Positions 53,430 through 61,775 are shown, counted from the first letter of the stretch. The stretch is DNA of 64,000 nucleotides from Flavobacterium tiangeerense (GCF_007830355.1 NZ_VLKO01000001.1:305899-369898), one strand, 5' to 3'. Numbers and translations are program-made. Notes: a model not told the origin generated them from the letters alone.

Positions 53430-54170
53430 ATGACTCAAAAATTCCTTTTCTTTTGTGCACTACTCTGTTTGGGGTTGCAAGCACAAACCGTAAAAAAAGT
53501 TGACCACCAAAGTATTGTTTGGACGCGCTACTACAATCAATTGCTGTTGAGTGAAAAATGGTCTTTACATTCTGAAATTGACAATAGAGTTTTCACAAAA
53601 CCCATTCAGCAAAACGTTTATGTGTTGCGCGTACAAGGACGTTACAAAATAAACAGCCAGCTAGAAACAGGTGCTGGCTTGGCTCATTTTTCGGTTACTA
53701 CACAAATACCTGAAATCAATCCCGACTTTAGAATTCCTGAATACCGCGGGCAACAAGACTTGACTTGGAGAATCAGCGGCAAAAAAATAATACTCAATCA
53801 GCGTTTTCAAGTGGAAGAACGTTTTATTCACAATGCTAATGCCGCGGGATTACTGCCAGGAAGTACTTTTTCATGGCGTTTTAGATACCGCTTGCAAGGA
53901 GATTATACGTTTTGGAAAAAAGAAAACCAAGCTGTAAAAGCCATTCTCTCTGATGAAATCATGTTCAATGCTGGAAAATCAACCCGTAAAAACACCTTTG
54001 ACCAAAACAGAATTTACGCAGCGATACACTTTCAAGCCAGCAACCATTTTTCGTATGAGTTAGGCTACCTCAACAGTTATCAAAGGCGACCTAGCGGCGT
54101 CGATTTTTTTGATCGTGATATTATTCGATTGAGTATTTTTCATCGTTTGAATTGGAAAAATAAATCCTAA
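53430..54170 (+). CDS. DUF2490 outer-membrane protein
   Basis: 246 residues from ATG 53430, which opens a signal peptide (MTQKFLFFCALLCLGLQAQ). The body is a predicted beta-barrel: WTRYYNQLLLSEKWSLHSEI, NVYVLRVQGRYKIN, RFQVEERFIH, FSWRFRYRLQGDY and FDQNRIYAAIHFQ are typical of DUF2490. It ends RLSIFHRLNWKNKS. It lies after a terminator and with its own promoter, but next to the TonB receptor, so a related envelope role is possible. Confidence 0.88.
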   Translation: MTQKFLFFCALLCLGLQAQTVKKVDHQSIVWTRYYNQLLLSEKWSLHSEIDNRVFTKPIQQNVYVLRVQGRYKINSQLETGAGLAHFSVTTQIPEINPDFRIPEYRGQQDLTWRISGKKIILNQRFQVEERFIHNANAAGLLPGSTFSWRFRYRLQGDYTFWKKENQAVKAILSDEIMFNAGKSTRKNTFDQNRIYAAIHFQASNHFSYELGYLNSYQRRPSGVDFFDRDIIRLSIFHRLNWKNKS

Positions 54171-54173
54171 AAA

Positions 54174-54199
54174 AAAATCCCGGATTGCTGCGGGATTAA
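54174..54199 (-). terminator. Hairpin with minus-strand T tract
   Basis: AATCCCG/CGGGATT stem. On the minus strand it is followed by a run of T, so it fits termination of the Kiwa-like operon arriving from the right. Confidence 0.6.
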
Positions 54200-54329
54200 G
54201 GTTTTGAGAGGTTCCGAACTTTCTAACCGAGTATTTTCTGTTACTGCAAAGTTTCTTGCTAAAGCTAAACGTGAGTTTACCTCAGATTTCGCCATTTTAT
54301 GAAACCGCCATTAGCGGATTCCTTTATTG

Positions 54330-55142
54330 CTAAATATTAATAATTGAATTTGCTACTCTTTTTTCGCCGCCAATATGTGTTGTGTAAAATCGTTGTTCAA
54401 TTCCCCACAAAACAAATTTTAAATCATCATCATTTTCAATTTTGAATTTTCCATTTTCATAAGTTACTTGTCCATATTCATTTGTGTAATCATATATTGC
54501 AAATTTTTCATTATCTGATAAATTATTTAATGTCTCATTTACAAGTGCGATCCGTTTTCTATTAGGAATTGTTACTGAATTTACACTATAAACAGCTGAT
54601 ACATCTAAAAATTCTGATTCAAGAAATGTTTGAGTTTCAGCTTCAGTCGCTTCTTTATAAAGTTGGTCCATTCCTTTAAATATTTTTTGAGCCGCTGTTA
54701 ATTTCTTAAAGTAAAGAGTGTCATTAACTTTATTATAAATTGCATCAGCAAAAGGATTTATTGTAACTATTGGTTTTTCTGTTTCTAAAGTAAGTTCGTC
54801 AATAGAAAACCATTTTTTGCTTATAAAAAAACTAGAATTTATAATTTGAAAAAAATACAAATTATCTTGAATTGTGCATATAAAAGATAATTTTTTTAAA
54901 TCTGCTTTTGTGATTTGGTCAAAATCAACAGTATTTAATTCTTCTTTTAAAAAGTCCAAACAATATTCAGTGTCAGAGAAACTTGTAATTTGATAGATTT
55001 CCTCATCATCAATTAATGTTGCAGGATTATAATTTATCCCATTTAACACTAAATTTGCTGTATCATATACATCTTCTTCAGTTTCAATGATTCTAAAAAA
55101 CTTTTGCTTTCTTTTTACTTTTCCAAAAATATAATTTGTCAT
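54330..55142 (-). CDS. KwaB-like protein (DUF4868), probable Kiwa anti-phage component
   Basis: 270 residues, no signal peptide. The C-terminal part (about 195-265) reads RIALVNETLNNLSDNEKFAI, then GQVTYENGKFKIENDDDLKF and VLWGIEQRFYTTHIGGEKRV. This follows the DUF4868 pattern of a 'G.l.I.s..DlK..L..L...f..S...G..y.a.S' tail found in KwaB. In known Kiwa systems KwaB is a DNA-binding effector that works with a membrane sensor. Here the gene directly follows a four-helix membrane protein gene (10-nt gap) in the kwaA-kwaB order. Identification rests on tail pattern plus context; the N-terminal half is not recognisable. Confidence 0.6.
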   Translation of the reverse strand: MTNYIFGKVKRKQKFFRIIETEEDVYDTANLVLNGINYNPATLIDDEEIYQITSFSDTEYCLDFLKEELNTVDFDQITKADLKKLSFICTIQDNLYFFQIINSSFFISKKWFSIDELTLETEKPIVTINPFADAIYNKVNDTLYFKKLTAAQKIFKGMDQLYKEATEAETQTFLESEFLDVSAVYSVNSVTIPNRKRIALVNETLNNLSDNEKFAIYDYTNEYGQVTYENGKFKIENDDDLKFVLWGIEQRFYTTHIGGEKRVANSIINI

Positions 55143-55152
55143 AATTTGTTAG

Positions 55153-55674
55153 TTATAAATCTATAAATGTGTAATTGTTTATTCTTCTTAAATTTTGAAA
55201 TCCTATTTCGCCAGGAGTTTTTAATTGCTTCTTGGTAATTAGGAAAATTTTTATGCTTTTATTGGTTTTAATAAAATAGAAATGATATCCAAAAATTAGA
55301 AAAATTGGATTAAAATAAAGTGTTTGAGATAAATAAGTAAATATATAAATCATAATAAATACAACTACCAACGTTGGTATATCGCTTATCCCTAATGAAA
55401 CAAAAAAATAGCCTAAATAGGTTGGCAGAAAATTATTGTTTGCTAATTCAATTTCATTAATAGCTGTATTTATTAATTGGTCTTTAGGAAGTTTTAATGC
55501 TATTTTAAAACTGAGAGATGTTAAAATAATTGGAAATAAAATAAAAATTACCCAAGAATAGTAAATTGAATAATTATCTATAATATTTAATATGTACTTT
55601 TCTTTTATTAAATATACTACAACAATTAACCAAGTCGAATTAAAAGCTAAGAATAATTGATAAACATATTTCAT
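55153..55674 (-). CDS. KwaA-like four-helix membrane protein
   Basis: 173 residues with four hydrophobic helices: about 6-24 (FLAFNSTWLIVVVYLI), 39-60 (YYSWVIFILFPIILTSLSFK), 84-98 (FLPTYLGYFFVSLGI), and 101-120 (IPTLVVVFIMIYIFTYL). After the last helix comes LYFNPIFLIFGYHFYFIKTN with a NP...GY.fY motif and a short soluble tail LITKKQLKTPGEIGFQNLRR. Size, helix number and the NP-GY element fit KwaA, the phage-sensing membrane subunit of Kiwa. It is the first gene of the pair. Confidence 0.6.
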   Translation of the reverse strand: MKYVYQLFLAFNSTWLIVVVYLIKEKYILNIIDNYSIYYSWVIFILFPIILTSLSFKIALKLPKDQLINTAINEIELANNNFLPTYLGYFFVSLGISDIPTLVVVFIMIYIFTYLSQTLYFNPIFLIFGYHFYFIKTNKSIKIFLITKKQLKTPGEIGFQNLRRINNYTFIDL

Positions 55675-55853
55675 TGATTTGGAATTAAAGTAAGTTATTT
55701 TCCTGTGCGGTTTTCAATAGGATTTCCACCAACATTCTCTCGTTCCAAGAGACTTGGCTTTAAAAATACGTAATCTTTCAATTAATGACTAATCTCGTGA
55801 GTGAAAAATCGTATTCAAATTAAACCAATTGCCCAATATCTATTATAGTAAGT

Positions 55854-55866
55854 GTTATGCGTTCGT
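55854..55866. repeat. Cassette-type flank, 3' side of the 264-aa gene
   Basis: GTTATGCGTTCGT, matching GTTGTGCGTTCGT at 61776-61788 at 12 of 13 positions. It lies 3 nt beyond the stop codon of the neighbouring gene. Confidence 0.5.
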
Positions 55867-55868
55867 TA

Positions 55869-56663
55869 TTATTTCATACTAACTAAACATTGAGAATTGA
55901 TAGGTTCTTTTACAATGCTTGTTTCAACATAATCTGTTTCTATTATTGTATTATAACAACTTTTATCGCCATAATCATTTCCTGCAACATGATTGCATTC
56001 GACATAGCTTTTTTTACAAATAGAACATTCTGTTATTTTTGCAATTCCAGTAACGCTCATTCCGTTAAGTCTTTTTTGCTTAATTCTTTTTTTAATTATT
56101 TTGTCTGTTATAATTCCCTTAGCTTTTAATCCCTTATCATCTGCATAAAGAGAACACCAGCCAATAATCTGCGGTTTATGTTCTAAAAATATTGGTGTAG
56201 GAAATTCAGACTTTGGTGAGATGATTTCAAAACACTTTGCAAAACCATCTTTTAGCTCTTTACATTTTTTTTTGATTTTATGCTTCTTTTCATTTAAAAA
56301 TTTCTCACCTAAATAGTTATGTGTAGAGTTGTCAATTTGAATTATCAGATGATCTTGATTTATTTTTTCTTTTTTGTTACCGCTATCAATCAACTTCTGA
56401 ATTTTATTTGAAACAATAGTTGTTATTATACCAATTGGAATTCCAATAAGAGCGATAAATACTGGATCAGCAAAAAAATCAGCAAGTCCTTTTTTGTAAA
56501 GTATTTCAATCGGTTGGTCATTATCTGGTAATACTTTAACTTCGTAACCTTCTTCTCTTAAATACTTCATAAGTATTAAAGTTTCCCGAGTTACCAATTT
56601 TCTATTTGGAAATCGAGATTCATATGGGTTAAAAGATTCTATTTCTATAATTTGTTTACTCAA
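55869..56663 (-). CDS. Membrane-anchored protein with prohead-protease-like domain
   Basis: 264 residues. One transmembrane helix at about 66-87. From about 150 on the sequence follows the HK97-type prohead protease (assemblin fold) pattern: PIFLEHKPQIIGWCSLYADD with H162, DDKGLKAKGIITDKII, LNGMSVTGIAKI with S203, and ETDYVETSIVKEPI. A Cys/His insert CSICKKSYVECNHVAG ... C (C213, C216, C223, H225, C236) could bind zinc, as in some phage proteases. No phage genes lie nearby. It stands upstream of the Kiwa-like pair on the same strand and could be a defence component or a cassette gene. Activity is inference. Confidence 0.55.
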   Translation of the reverse strand: MSKQIIEIESFNPYESRFPNRKLVTRETLILMKYLREEGYEVKVLPDNDQPIEILYKKGLADFFADPVFIALIGIPIGIITTIVSNKIQKLIDSGNKKEKINQDHLIIQIDNSTHNYLGEKFLNEKKHKIKKKCKELKDGFAKCFEIISPKSEFPTPIFLEHKPQIIGWCSLYADDKGLKAKGIITDKIIKKRIKQKRLNGMSVTGIAKITECSICKKSYVECNHVAGNDYGDKSCYNTIIETDYVETSIVKEPINSQCLVSMK

Positions 56664-56692
56664 TTTTTTGCTTTTAGTTACGACTTAATAAC

Positions 56693-56708
56693 ATGACCCA
56701 CAACTCTT
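56693..56708. repeat. Cassette-type flank, 5' side of the 264-aa gene
   Basis: ATGACCCACAACTCTT, 15 of 16 positions equal to ATGACGCACAACTCTT at 62866-62881, which sits in the same relation to a different gene. Confidence 0.5.
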
Positions 56709-56909
56709 TTTTATGCACTTTAAAAAACTCCAATCTATCCTAATATAGATAGCTTCACGTCATTACACTAGCTCTTGTTTCTACGAATATAACTACAATA
56801 ATTATAGTAAAAAATAAAAAACCTACAAACAACAAATAAATCTGTTATCTGGTTTAAAAAGCAAAAAAAATAGCCTAAAGAAGTATCCTTGGGCTATTAC
56901 AACAAACAA

Positions 56910-56969
56910 TAAAAAAACCACTTCTTTACAAAGTGGTTTTCTATTCTTATTTCTCTCTAATATAAATAT
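56910..56969. repeat. Direct repeat of the der 3' end (copy 1)
   Basis: Contains AAAACCACTTCTTTACAAAG, TGGTTTT, and further on TTATTTCTCTCTAATATAAA. The same sequence with few changes occurs at 59084-59144, where it is the der terminator plus the last codons of der (YIREK-stop). Here it is detached from der. Confidence 0.75.
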
Positions 56970-57120
56970 TTAATACTAAAAGTCAATTACTTAAAATATA
57001 AAAGTACAAATAAGGCACAGATATTTACAGATATTTCATTTTTACAATGTTTTAACTTATTTAACAACGTTAAACAGGAGCGTGAACAACTCCCGTTTTT
57101 TTATGCTCATTTTTGAAATA

Positions 57121-57150
57121 AAAAAACCGCTCACTTTTGAACGGTTTTAA
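57121..57150 (-). terminator. Terminator of the 136-aa gene
   Basis: Stem AAAACCG/CGGTTTT (57123-57129, 57142-57148), A/T runs on both sides, 22 nt after the stop. Confidence 0.75.
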
Positions 57151-57172
57151 TTGGTTTATTTTAATTGTGGAA

Positions 57173-57583
57173 TCATTTTAATTTATTGATCAAAATTATA
57201 TTCATCTCATTTGTACATCCCCAAAAAATTTGAAAATTATCATTGGTTCTCCATGCCATTGTGATTACAGAATTTTCAAGAAATAAAGAAATACTTAAAT
57301 TGTGAAAATCTCTCAATCCATCGATATTCTTATCAATTAGTGATTTATCAACTTCTGCTTCCATAATATCTAAATCAAAATGTGCAAGTACGTTTTTTAA
57401 TTCGTCATAACTTTGTTTATAACCAACTGGTGTTGGTTTCGTTGCAAATGTTTCTACACCCTTATTTAAAAACCAATTGTTGAAAATGAAAGTAGTACTT
57501 TTTAATCCCTTGTTATAAGAACTTATTTGTGCATTTATTGTTGAGCAAAATAAAATGAAGATAAATATTAACGTGTTTTTCAT
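57173..57583 (-). CDS. Small secreted protein, unrecognised
   Basis: 136 residues with signal peptide 1-19 (STINAQ). Mature part: STTFIFNNWFLNKGVETFAT, VGYKQSYDELKNVLAHFDLD, and a hydrophobic beta segment LSISLFLENSVITMAWRTN. No family recognised. A TATCTTTG -7 box lies at 57606-57613 on the minus strand. First of three small genes lying between the duplicated der ends. Confidence 0.7.
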   Translation of the reverse strand: MKNTLIFIFILFCSTINAQISSYNKGLKSTTFIFNNWFLNKGVETFATKPTPVGYKQSYDELKNVLAHFDLDIMEAEVDKSLIDKNIDGLRDFHNLSISLFLENSVITMAWRTNDNFQIFWGCTNEMNIILINKLK

Positions 57584-57605
57584 TCTGTTAGTTTTTTATA
57601 TATTA

Positions 57606-57613
57606 CAAAGATA
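57606..57613 (-). promoter_or_regulatory. -7 box of the 136-aa gene
   Basis: The minus strand reads TATCTTTG, 22 nt before the ATG at 57583. Confidence 0.5.
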
Positions 57614-57693
57614 CGCTTTTCAAGAACGTAGCTACAATACCCATTTTTAGTGATATTAAAATAAAAAAAAGGCGTTCCGCTATCGTTCGTATT

Positions 57694-58482
57694 TTATTTT
57701 AACATTAACCTACCATTTTCATCTCTTAGGTTTTTTGGATGATAAAAACATCTGTGAAAACCATTTGTAATTTCACAATCTTTCAATGGAATAGGCATTT
57801 TTATTAATGCATCTTCAAAAGTCAATTGTACTCCGTCTAACTTTTGACATTTTCCACAAGCAGGTGAATGACCATCTGAAGAAGCTATAATTTGAACAAC
57901 AGAAACAAATCTAGATTCTAAACTTTCAAAATACAATCTTTTTAGGTCAGCCTTACATTTTTCTCTTAACAAATAATCAAAGGGCTTTCCCTCTTGGAAT
58001 AAGTAGATAGCCATAGAGAGATATAAATTTGATTGTGCATGATAATCATTTGAGTTCTTAATTAACAAATCATTAAATAATGACCAAATAACATCATTGT
58101 CATTATTTTCAATACCTGATTTTAAGAATAATTCTTTTTTTCTGGTGTAAAATGTATCTTCTTTTACTCCATATATCTTTAATTCGCTTAACCACCTATC
58201 TCTAAATGAAATTCTTTTTTGTTCAAATTCATAACTATTTTTTTCCTCTTCTGTTACAAGTTTTTTTTCTGTATAATTATTGAATTTCAAAATATAAATA
58301 CTCTTTCCGCAATTAAAACATGTTGTCTTTCTAACTGGGAATTTCTTTAATACTGTTTTACAATAAGGACATATTGCTTCAGGTTCAATTTCGTGCTTTA
58401 CAATCTCAAAATTATTTTCTTGACTTTCAATTTGTTCTGCGTCCACATTCTTATTACCAAATAGCCATTTTATAATTCTCAT
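57694..58482 (-). CDS. Protein with N-terminal zinc ribbon and C-terminal CxxC/CxxxxxHxxC module
   Basis: 262 residues, no signal peptide. A zinc ribbon CPYC...CFNCG uses C38, C41, C55 and C58. A helical middle (about 75-200) has HAQSNLYLSMAIYLFQEGKP. The C-terminal module CGKCQKLDGVQLTFEDAL with C209, C212, then PIPLKDCEI and FHRCFYHPKN (C236, C245), resembles the Cys-rich end of phage minor head (SPP1 gp7-like) proteins, where a 'C..C..LDG....A...P.P...C.C.y' tail occurs. No phage genes are near. The function is unknown. Confidence 0.7.
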   Translation of the reverse strand: MRIIKWLFGNKNVDAEQIESQENNFEIVKHEIEPEAICPYCKTVLKKFPVRKTTCFNCGKSIYILKFNNYTEKKLVTEEEKNSYEFEQKRISFRDRWLSELKIYGVKEDTFYTRKKELFLKSGIENNDNDVIWSLFNDLLIKNSNDYHAQSNLYLSMAIYLFQEGKPFDYLLREKCKADLKRLYFESLESRFVSVVQIIASSDGHSPACGKCQKLDGVQLTFEDALIKMPIPLKDCEITNGFHRCFYHPKNLRDENGRLMLK

Positions 58483-58538
58483 AAAAATATCAGCTTCAAA
58501 TTAAGGGATATTAATTCAGTTATAATTCACTCTTAATT

Positions 58539-59021
58539 TTACCAGTCTGATTTGGATACTTTCTTAATCGTAAACAATTCTAATAAATGAGGGTTCAATC
58601 TTTCGGTCAAATTATTTTTTGATGACGATTCTCTAATTTGACCATCCTTTTTAATCAAAGCCCTCTCAATTGTAAATTCCGAAATTGTTTGCATTAAAAG
58701 TCCTCCACCATATATTCCAGCTGGCTGTACAAAGAATTTTATATTAAAAACAGAAACACGGTATTTTCCTTTTTTTGTTTCGATCTTAAACTCTGCAGTT
58801 AACTGATCAAGTTTTTTATCTTCGAAATTAGTTTTTTTAATTCTTCCAGTTGAATCTGTAACAAACTCTAGTCGAGGATTAGACTTTAAATTAGATATAC
58901 TTGATGAATCTTCATAAACAAGTTTCCAAAATATAAGCTTGTCTTCAACTGTAAAGTTCTTATTTTGACCAAAAATGAACGAACTAAAGAATAAGCAAAA
59001 CCAAATTAATAAATTTCTCAT
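58539..59021 (-). CDS. Small secreted protein, unrecognised
   Basis: 160 residues with signal peptide 1-18 (SSFIFGQ). NFTVEDKLIFWKLVYEDSSS at the N-terminus, RVSVFNIKFFVQPAGIYGGG in the centre and SKNNLTERLNPHLLELFTIK near the end. This layout resembles DUF4468-type envelope proteins of Bacteroidota, but the match is weak. It ends the block between the two copies of the der tail. Confidence 0.7.
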   Translation of the reverse strand: MRNLLIWFCLFFSSFIFGQNKNFTVEDKLIFWKLVYEDSSSISNLKSNPRLEFVTDSTGRIKKTNFEDKKLDQLTAEFKIETKKGKYRVSVFNIKFFVQPAGIYGGGLLMQTISEFTIERALIKKDGQIRESSSKNNLTERLNPHLLELFTIKKVSKSDW

Positions 59022-59083
59022 GTTTTAATTTTTTTCCAAATATAATAATTTCGTAGGTAAATATTTATTTTAAAAAATAACAC

Positions 59084-59144
59084 ATAAAAAAAACCACTTC
59101 GTTACAAAGTGGTTTTTTAGTTTTATTTCTCTCTAATATAAATA
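59084..59144. repeat. Direct repeat at the der 3' end (copy 2, in place)
   Basis: Includes the terminator hairpin AAAACCACTT/AAGTGGTTTT (about 59090-59115) and the last seven codons of der. Counterpart of 56910-56969. Confidence 0.75.
59088..59117 (-). terminator. Terminator of der
   Basis: Stem AAAACCACTTTG-like arms (ACCACTT/AAGTGGT) with A-rich left side, so T-rich on the minus strand, right after the der stop. Confidence 0.8.
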
Positions 59145-60433
59145 TCGATTGGCACTCCTGAAAAATCCCAATTTTCTCTAATTTTATTTTCAAGGTAACG
59201 TTTGTACGGTTCCTTAACATATTGTGGCATGTTGGCAAAAAATACAAACTGAGGTGTTTGTGTAGGCAACTGCATGCAATATTTAATTTTTACATATTTC
59301 CCTTTGGTAGCTGGTGGCGGATAAGCCTCAATTACCTTAAGCATGAATTCGTTAAATTTAGAAGTCGCAATACGCTGCTGTCTGTTTTCGTACACTTTTA
59401 CCGTAGCTTCTAACGCTTTTAGCAAACGCTGCTTGGTCAAAGCCGAAACAAAAAGAATTGGCACATCCGTAAACGGCATTAATTCTTTCTTGATTTTCTC
59501 TTCGTAATCGCGGGTTGACATGGTATCTTTTTCAACCAAATCCCATTTGTTTACTAAGATTACAACACCTTTGCGGTTTTTTTCGGCCAACCAAAAAATA
59601 CTTTGGTCTTGTCCTTCAAATCCACGTGTCGCATCAATAACAAGGATACAAATATCAGCATGTTCAATAGCACGTACAGAACGCATTACCGAGTAAAATT
59701 CTAAATCTTCCTTAACCTTAGCCTTACGACGAATTCCCGCCGTATCCACCAAGTTAAATTCAAACCCAAAACGGTCAAACTTCGTATCAATAGCATCACG
59801 CGTAGTACCCGCAATGTCCGTAACCATAAAACGTTCTTTACCAATCAAGGCATTGATAAAACTTGATTTACCAGCATTTGGTCGCCCAACTACTGCAAAA
59901 CGTGGCAATACCACTTCCTCCTGAACAGGTTCTGGTTTTACCGGAAAAGCATCAATTAATGCATCTAGTAAATCTCCTGTTCCACTACCTGATATACTGG
60001 CAAACGTGTAGTATTCACCTAAACCTAAGTTGTAAAACTCCAAGGCATCTTTCTCACGCATGGCGTTGTCTACCTTGTTTACCGCTAACAAAACTGGCTT
60101 AGTCACTTTACGCAACAAGCGCGCCACAACATCATCCATAGGCGTAATGCCTTCCTCTACATCAACCACAAAAATGATGACATCGGCCTCATCAATAGCC
60201 AGTTCTACTTGCTTGCGGATCTCGCCCTCAAACACGTCATCAGAACCTTTTATGTATCCTCCGGTATCAATTACAGAAAATTCTTTTCCGTTCCACTCGC
60301 TTTTACCATAGTTTCTATCGCGGGTCACCCCAGATACTGAATCTACAATAGCTTCTCTTCTTTGTATCAGCCTATTAAAAAGGGTCGATTTCCCTACATT
60401 AGGTCTTCCTACTATCGCAACAATGTTATTCAT
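59123..60433 (-). CDS. der: Ribosome biogenesis GTPase Der (EngA)
   Basis: 436 residues from the ATG at 60433. The open frame runs 71 codons further upstream, but the family always starts with [14 protein letters not shown], and the promoter lies in the extension. Two GTPase domains: first P-loop GRPNVGKST (about 8-16), [12 protein letters not shown]; second P-loop GRPNAGKSS (about 182-190), [22 protein letters not shown]-terminal KH-like domain has [20 protein letters not shown] and ends PIDIYIREK. It binds the 50S subunit during assembly. Its 3' end is duplicated at 56910-56969. Confidence 0.98.
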   Translation of the reverse strand: MNNIVAIVGRPNVGKSTLFNRLIQRREAIVDSVSGVTRDRNYGKSEWNGKEFSVIDTGGYIKGSDDVFEGEIRKQVELAIDEADVIIFVVDVEEGITPMDDVVARLLRKVTKPVLLAVNKVDNAMREKDALEFYNLGLGEYYTFASISGSGTGDLLDALIDAFPVKPEPVQEEVVLPRFAVVGRPNAGKSSFINALIGKERFMVTDIAGTTRDAIDTKFDRFGFEFNLVDTAGIRRKAKVKEDLEFYSVMRSVRAIEHADICILVIDATRGFEGQDQSIFWLAEKNRKGVVILVNKWDLVEKDTMSTRDYEEKIKKELMPFTDVPILFVSALTKQRLLKALEATVKVYENRQQRIATSKFNEFMLKVIEAYPPPATKGKYVKIKYCMQLPTQTPQFVFFANMPQYVKEPYKRYLENKIRENWDFSGVPIDIYIREK

Positions 60434-60486
60434 AATATAATTTGAAAATTCGTTTTTCCGAAACCTTATTTTTCCGTTTCGGGTGG

Positions 60487-60517
60487 CAAAGGTAGTGTTT
60501 AAAAGCGTGATTATCAA
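60487..60517 (-). promoter_or_regulatory. Promoter of der
   Basis: On the minus strand TTG (60515-60517), exactly 20 nt, then TACCTTTG (60487-60494): full match to TTG-N19-21-TAnnTTTG. Confidence 0.8.
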
Positions 60518-60603
60518 TTTTTTTCGAATATTAGCCACATTAGCAGAACCTAACCACCTCATCTTCAAAACAAAACTCACAACGGCACCACTACCCTTTG
60601 TAT

Positions 60604-60813
60604 TTATTCGTTCTTCGAATATTCTAAAATATCGCCTGGCTGGCAATCTAAGGCTTTACAAATAGCCTCCAAAGTACTAAAACGAACCGCCTTAGCCTTT
60701 CCTGTTTTTAATATGGATAAATTAGACAAGGTTAAATCTACCTTCTCCGAAAGCTCGTTCAATGACATCTTGCGCTTGGCCATCATCACATCTAGGTTTA
60801 CAATTATTGCCAT
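60604..60813 (-). CDS. XRE-type helix-turn-helix regulator (YozG-like)
   Basis: 69 residues, a single Cro/C1-type [63 protein letters not shown]. This small type regularly follows a DUF2975 membrane protein, and does so here with a 3-nt gap, so the pair is an operon. It is probably a small autoregulated unit. Confidence 0.93.
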   Translation of the reverse strand: MAIIVNLDVMMAKRKMSLNELSEKVDLTLSNLSILKTGKAKAVRFSTLEAICKALDCQPGDILEYSKNE

Positions 60814-60816
60814 AAC

Positions 60817-61365
60817 TTAAATGGTTAGTTCGTTTTCTTGCTGCATTTCGATTCCCTTTTTTATAATTTGCCCAATTACCAATAAAATTACACTCATAAA
60901 CCACCACACATCGCCACCTCCAAAACTTAAATCGGCAATGTTAGGCATTTGTAGTCCGTCTTCAATCAAATTCTTGGTAAAGCCTGCTCCCCACAAGGAA
61001 AATAGCCCAATTCCAAAAGAAATCGTAGCCACCAAATCGATAAATTTTTTCAGAGAATCATTAAAAGGCTGTGCCAAATCAATTTTTTTACTATGAAAAA
61101 CAAGTACAATATTGTAAAACAATACCGCTTTTAACACCGTAACAATACACATTAAAACAGTCAAAGTCACATAATGCGACTGGTTGAAATGATACAAAGC
61201 TGCCAAATCAACTTCTGTCCAAAACTTACTTGCCCCAGCTGGATTGAGCAGTAACGTAAAAACAGTATTAAAAATAAAGCCACCCGCCTGGATGCAAAGA
61301 CCCACAAAAATAATCCAAGATACCACTTGCAGTACTTTAAAAACAAAATTGGTTTTTCTAGACAT
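60817..61365 (-). CDS. DUF2975 membrane protein
   Basis: 182 residues with four predicted transmembrane helices: about 9-30 (VLQVVSWIIFVGLCIQAGG), 62-84 (VTLTVLMCIVTVLKAVLFYN), 110-130 (LVATISFGIGLFSLWGAGF) and 152-170 (WWFMSVILLVIGQIIKKGIE). The order and the final IIKKGIEMQQENELTI tail match DUF2975. Upstream partner of the small XRE regulator. The function is unknown. Confidence 0.92.
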   Translation of the reverse strand: MSRKTNFVFKVLQVVSWIIFVGLCIQAGGFIFNTVFTLLLNPAGASKFWTEVDLAALYHFNQSHYVTLTVLMCIVTVLKAVLFYNIVLVFHSKKIDLAQPFNDSLKKFIDLVATISFGIGLFSLWGAGFTKNLIEDGLQMPNIADLSFGGGDVWWFMSVILLVIGQIIKKGIEMQQENELTI

Positions 61366-61480
61366 GATACAAAGTATTTAAAATTAAAAAACAAATATAT
61401 TAATATTTATTGAAAAACAATAAAAATACATCATTTATCAAAATATATTTATTGCTTTTAAAATCTTCAGAAGCTTTTCC

Positions 61481-61613
61481 AGCGCTACAATACAACTCCT
61501 CGCGCCTCAAGGAGCTGTTGCAAAGCCCGTGCAGGAGCTTCCTTTGGTCGCTCTACACGAGCAGCAACACCATCCTTTTTTCGCTGCGGGGTTTCCTTTT
61601 CGCTCTGGGCTAA
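61481..61613 (-). repeat. Dispersed intergenic repeat, long form (copy E)
   Basis: On the minus strand TTAGCCCAGAGCGAAAAGG, then core AGCGACCAAAGGAAGCTC (61535-61552), then CTGCACGGGCTTTGC. Same core as copies C and D but in the opposite orientation, with diverged arms and higher GC. Confidence 0.75.
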
Positions 61614-61775
61614 AAAAAAAATCAATACAAGAGAGTAACTCTAGTACTGATTTTAATGTTTTGCTGCTTTAGTAAGTTAGGGATTTAGAAGCACTTACTT
61701 TCAAATTTGAACTAATGCTAATTCGAAAACCGAATGTTCAATGTAGGACTAAACCCGGCATTTTATATAACTGAT

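Larger units (their letters stand above)
56664..57172. other. Intergenic region with duplicated der 3' end
   Basis: About 510 nt without a gene. It holds the cassette flank at 56693, a hairpin AATAGCC/GGCTATT (about 56870-56898), the duplicated der tail at 56910-56969, and the terminator of the 136-aa gene at 57123-57148. Confidence 0.6.

Noticed and set aside
60434..60646. 71-codon N-terminal extension of Der
   Set aside because: The family start is the later ATG, and the extension contains the promoter TTG-N20-TACCTTTG.
60722..60907. Minus-strand 61-aa frame across the DUF2975/XRE junction
   Set aside because: Wrong frame over two well-defined genes.
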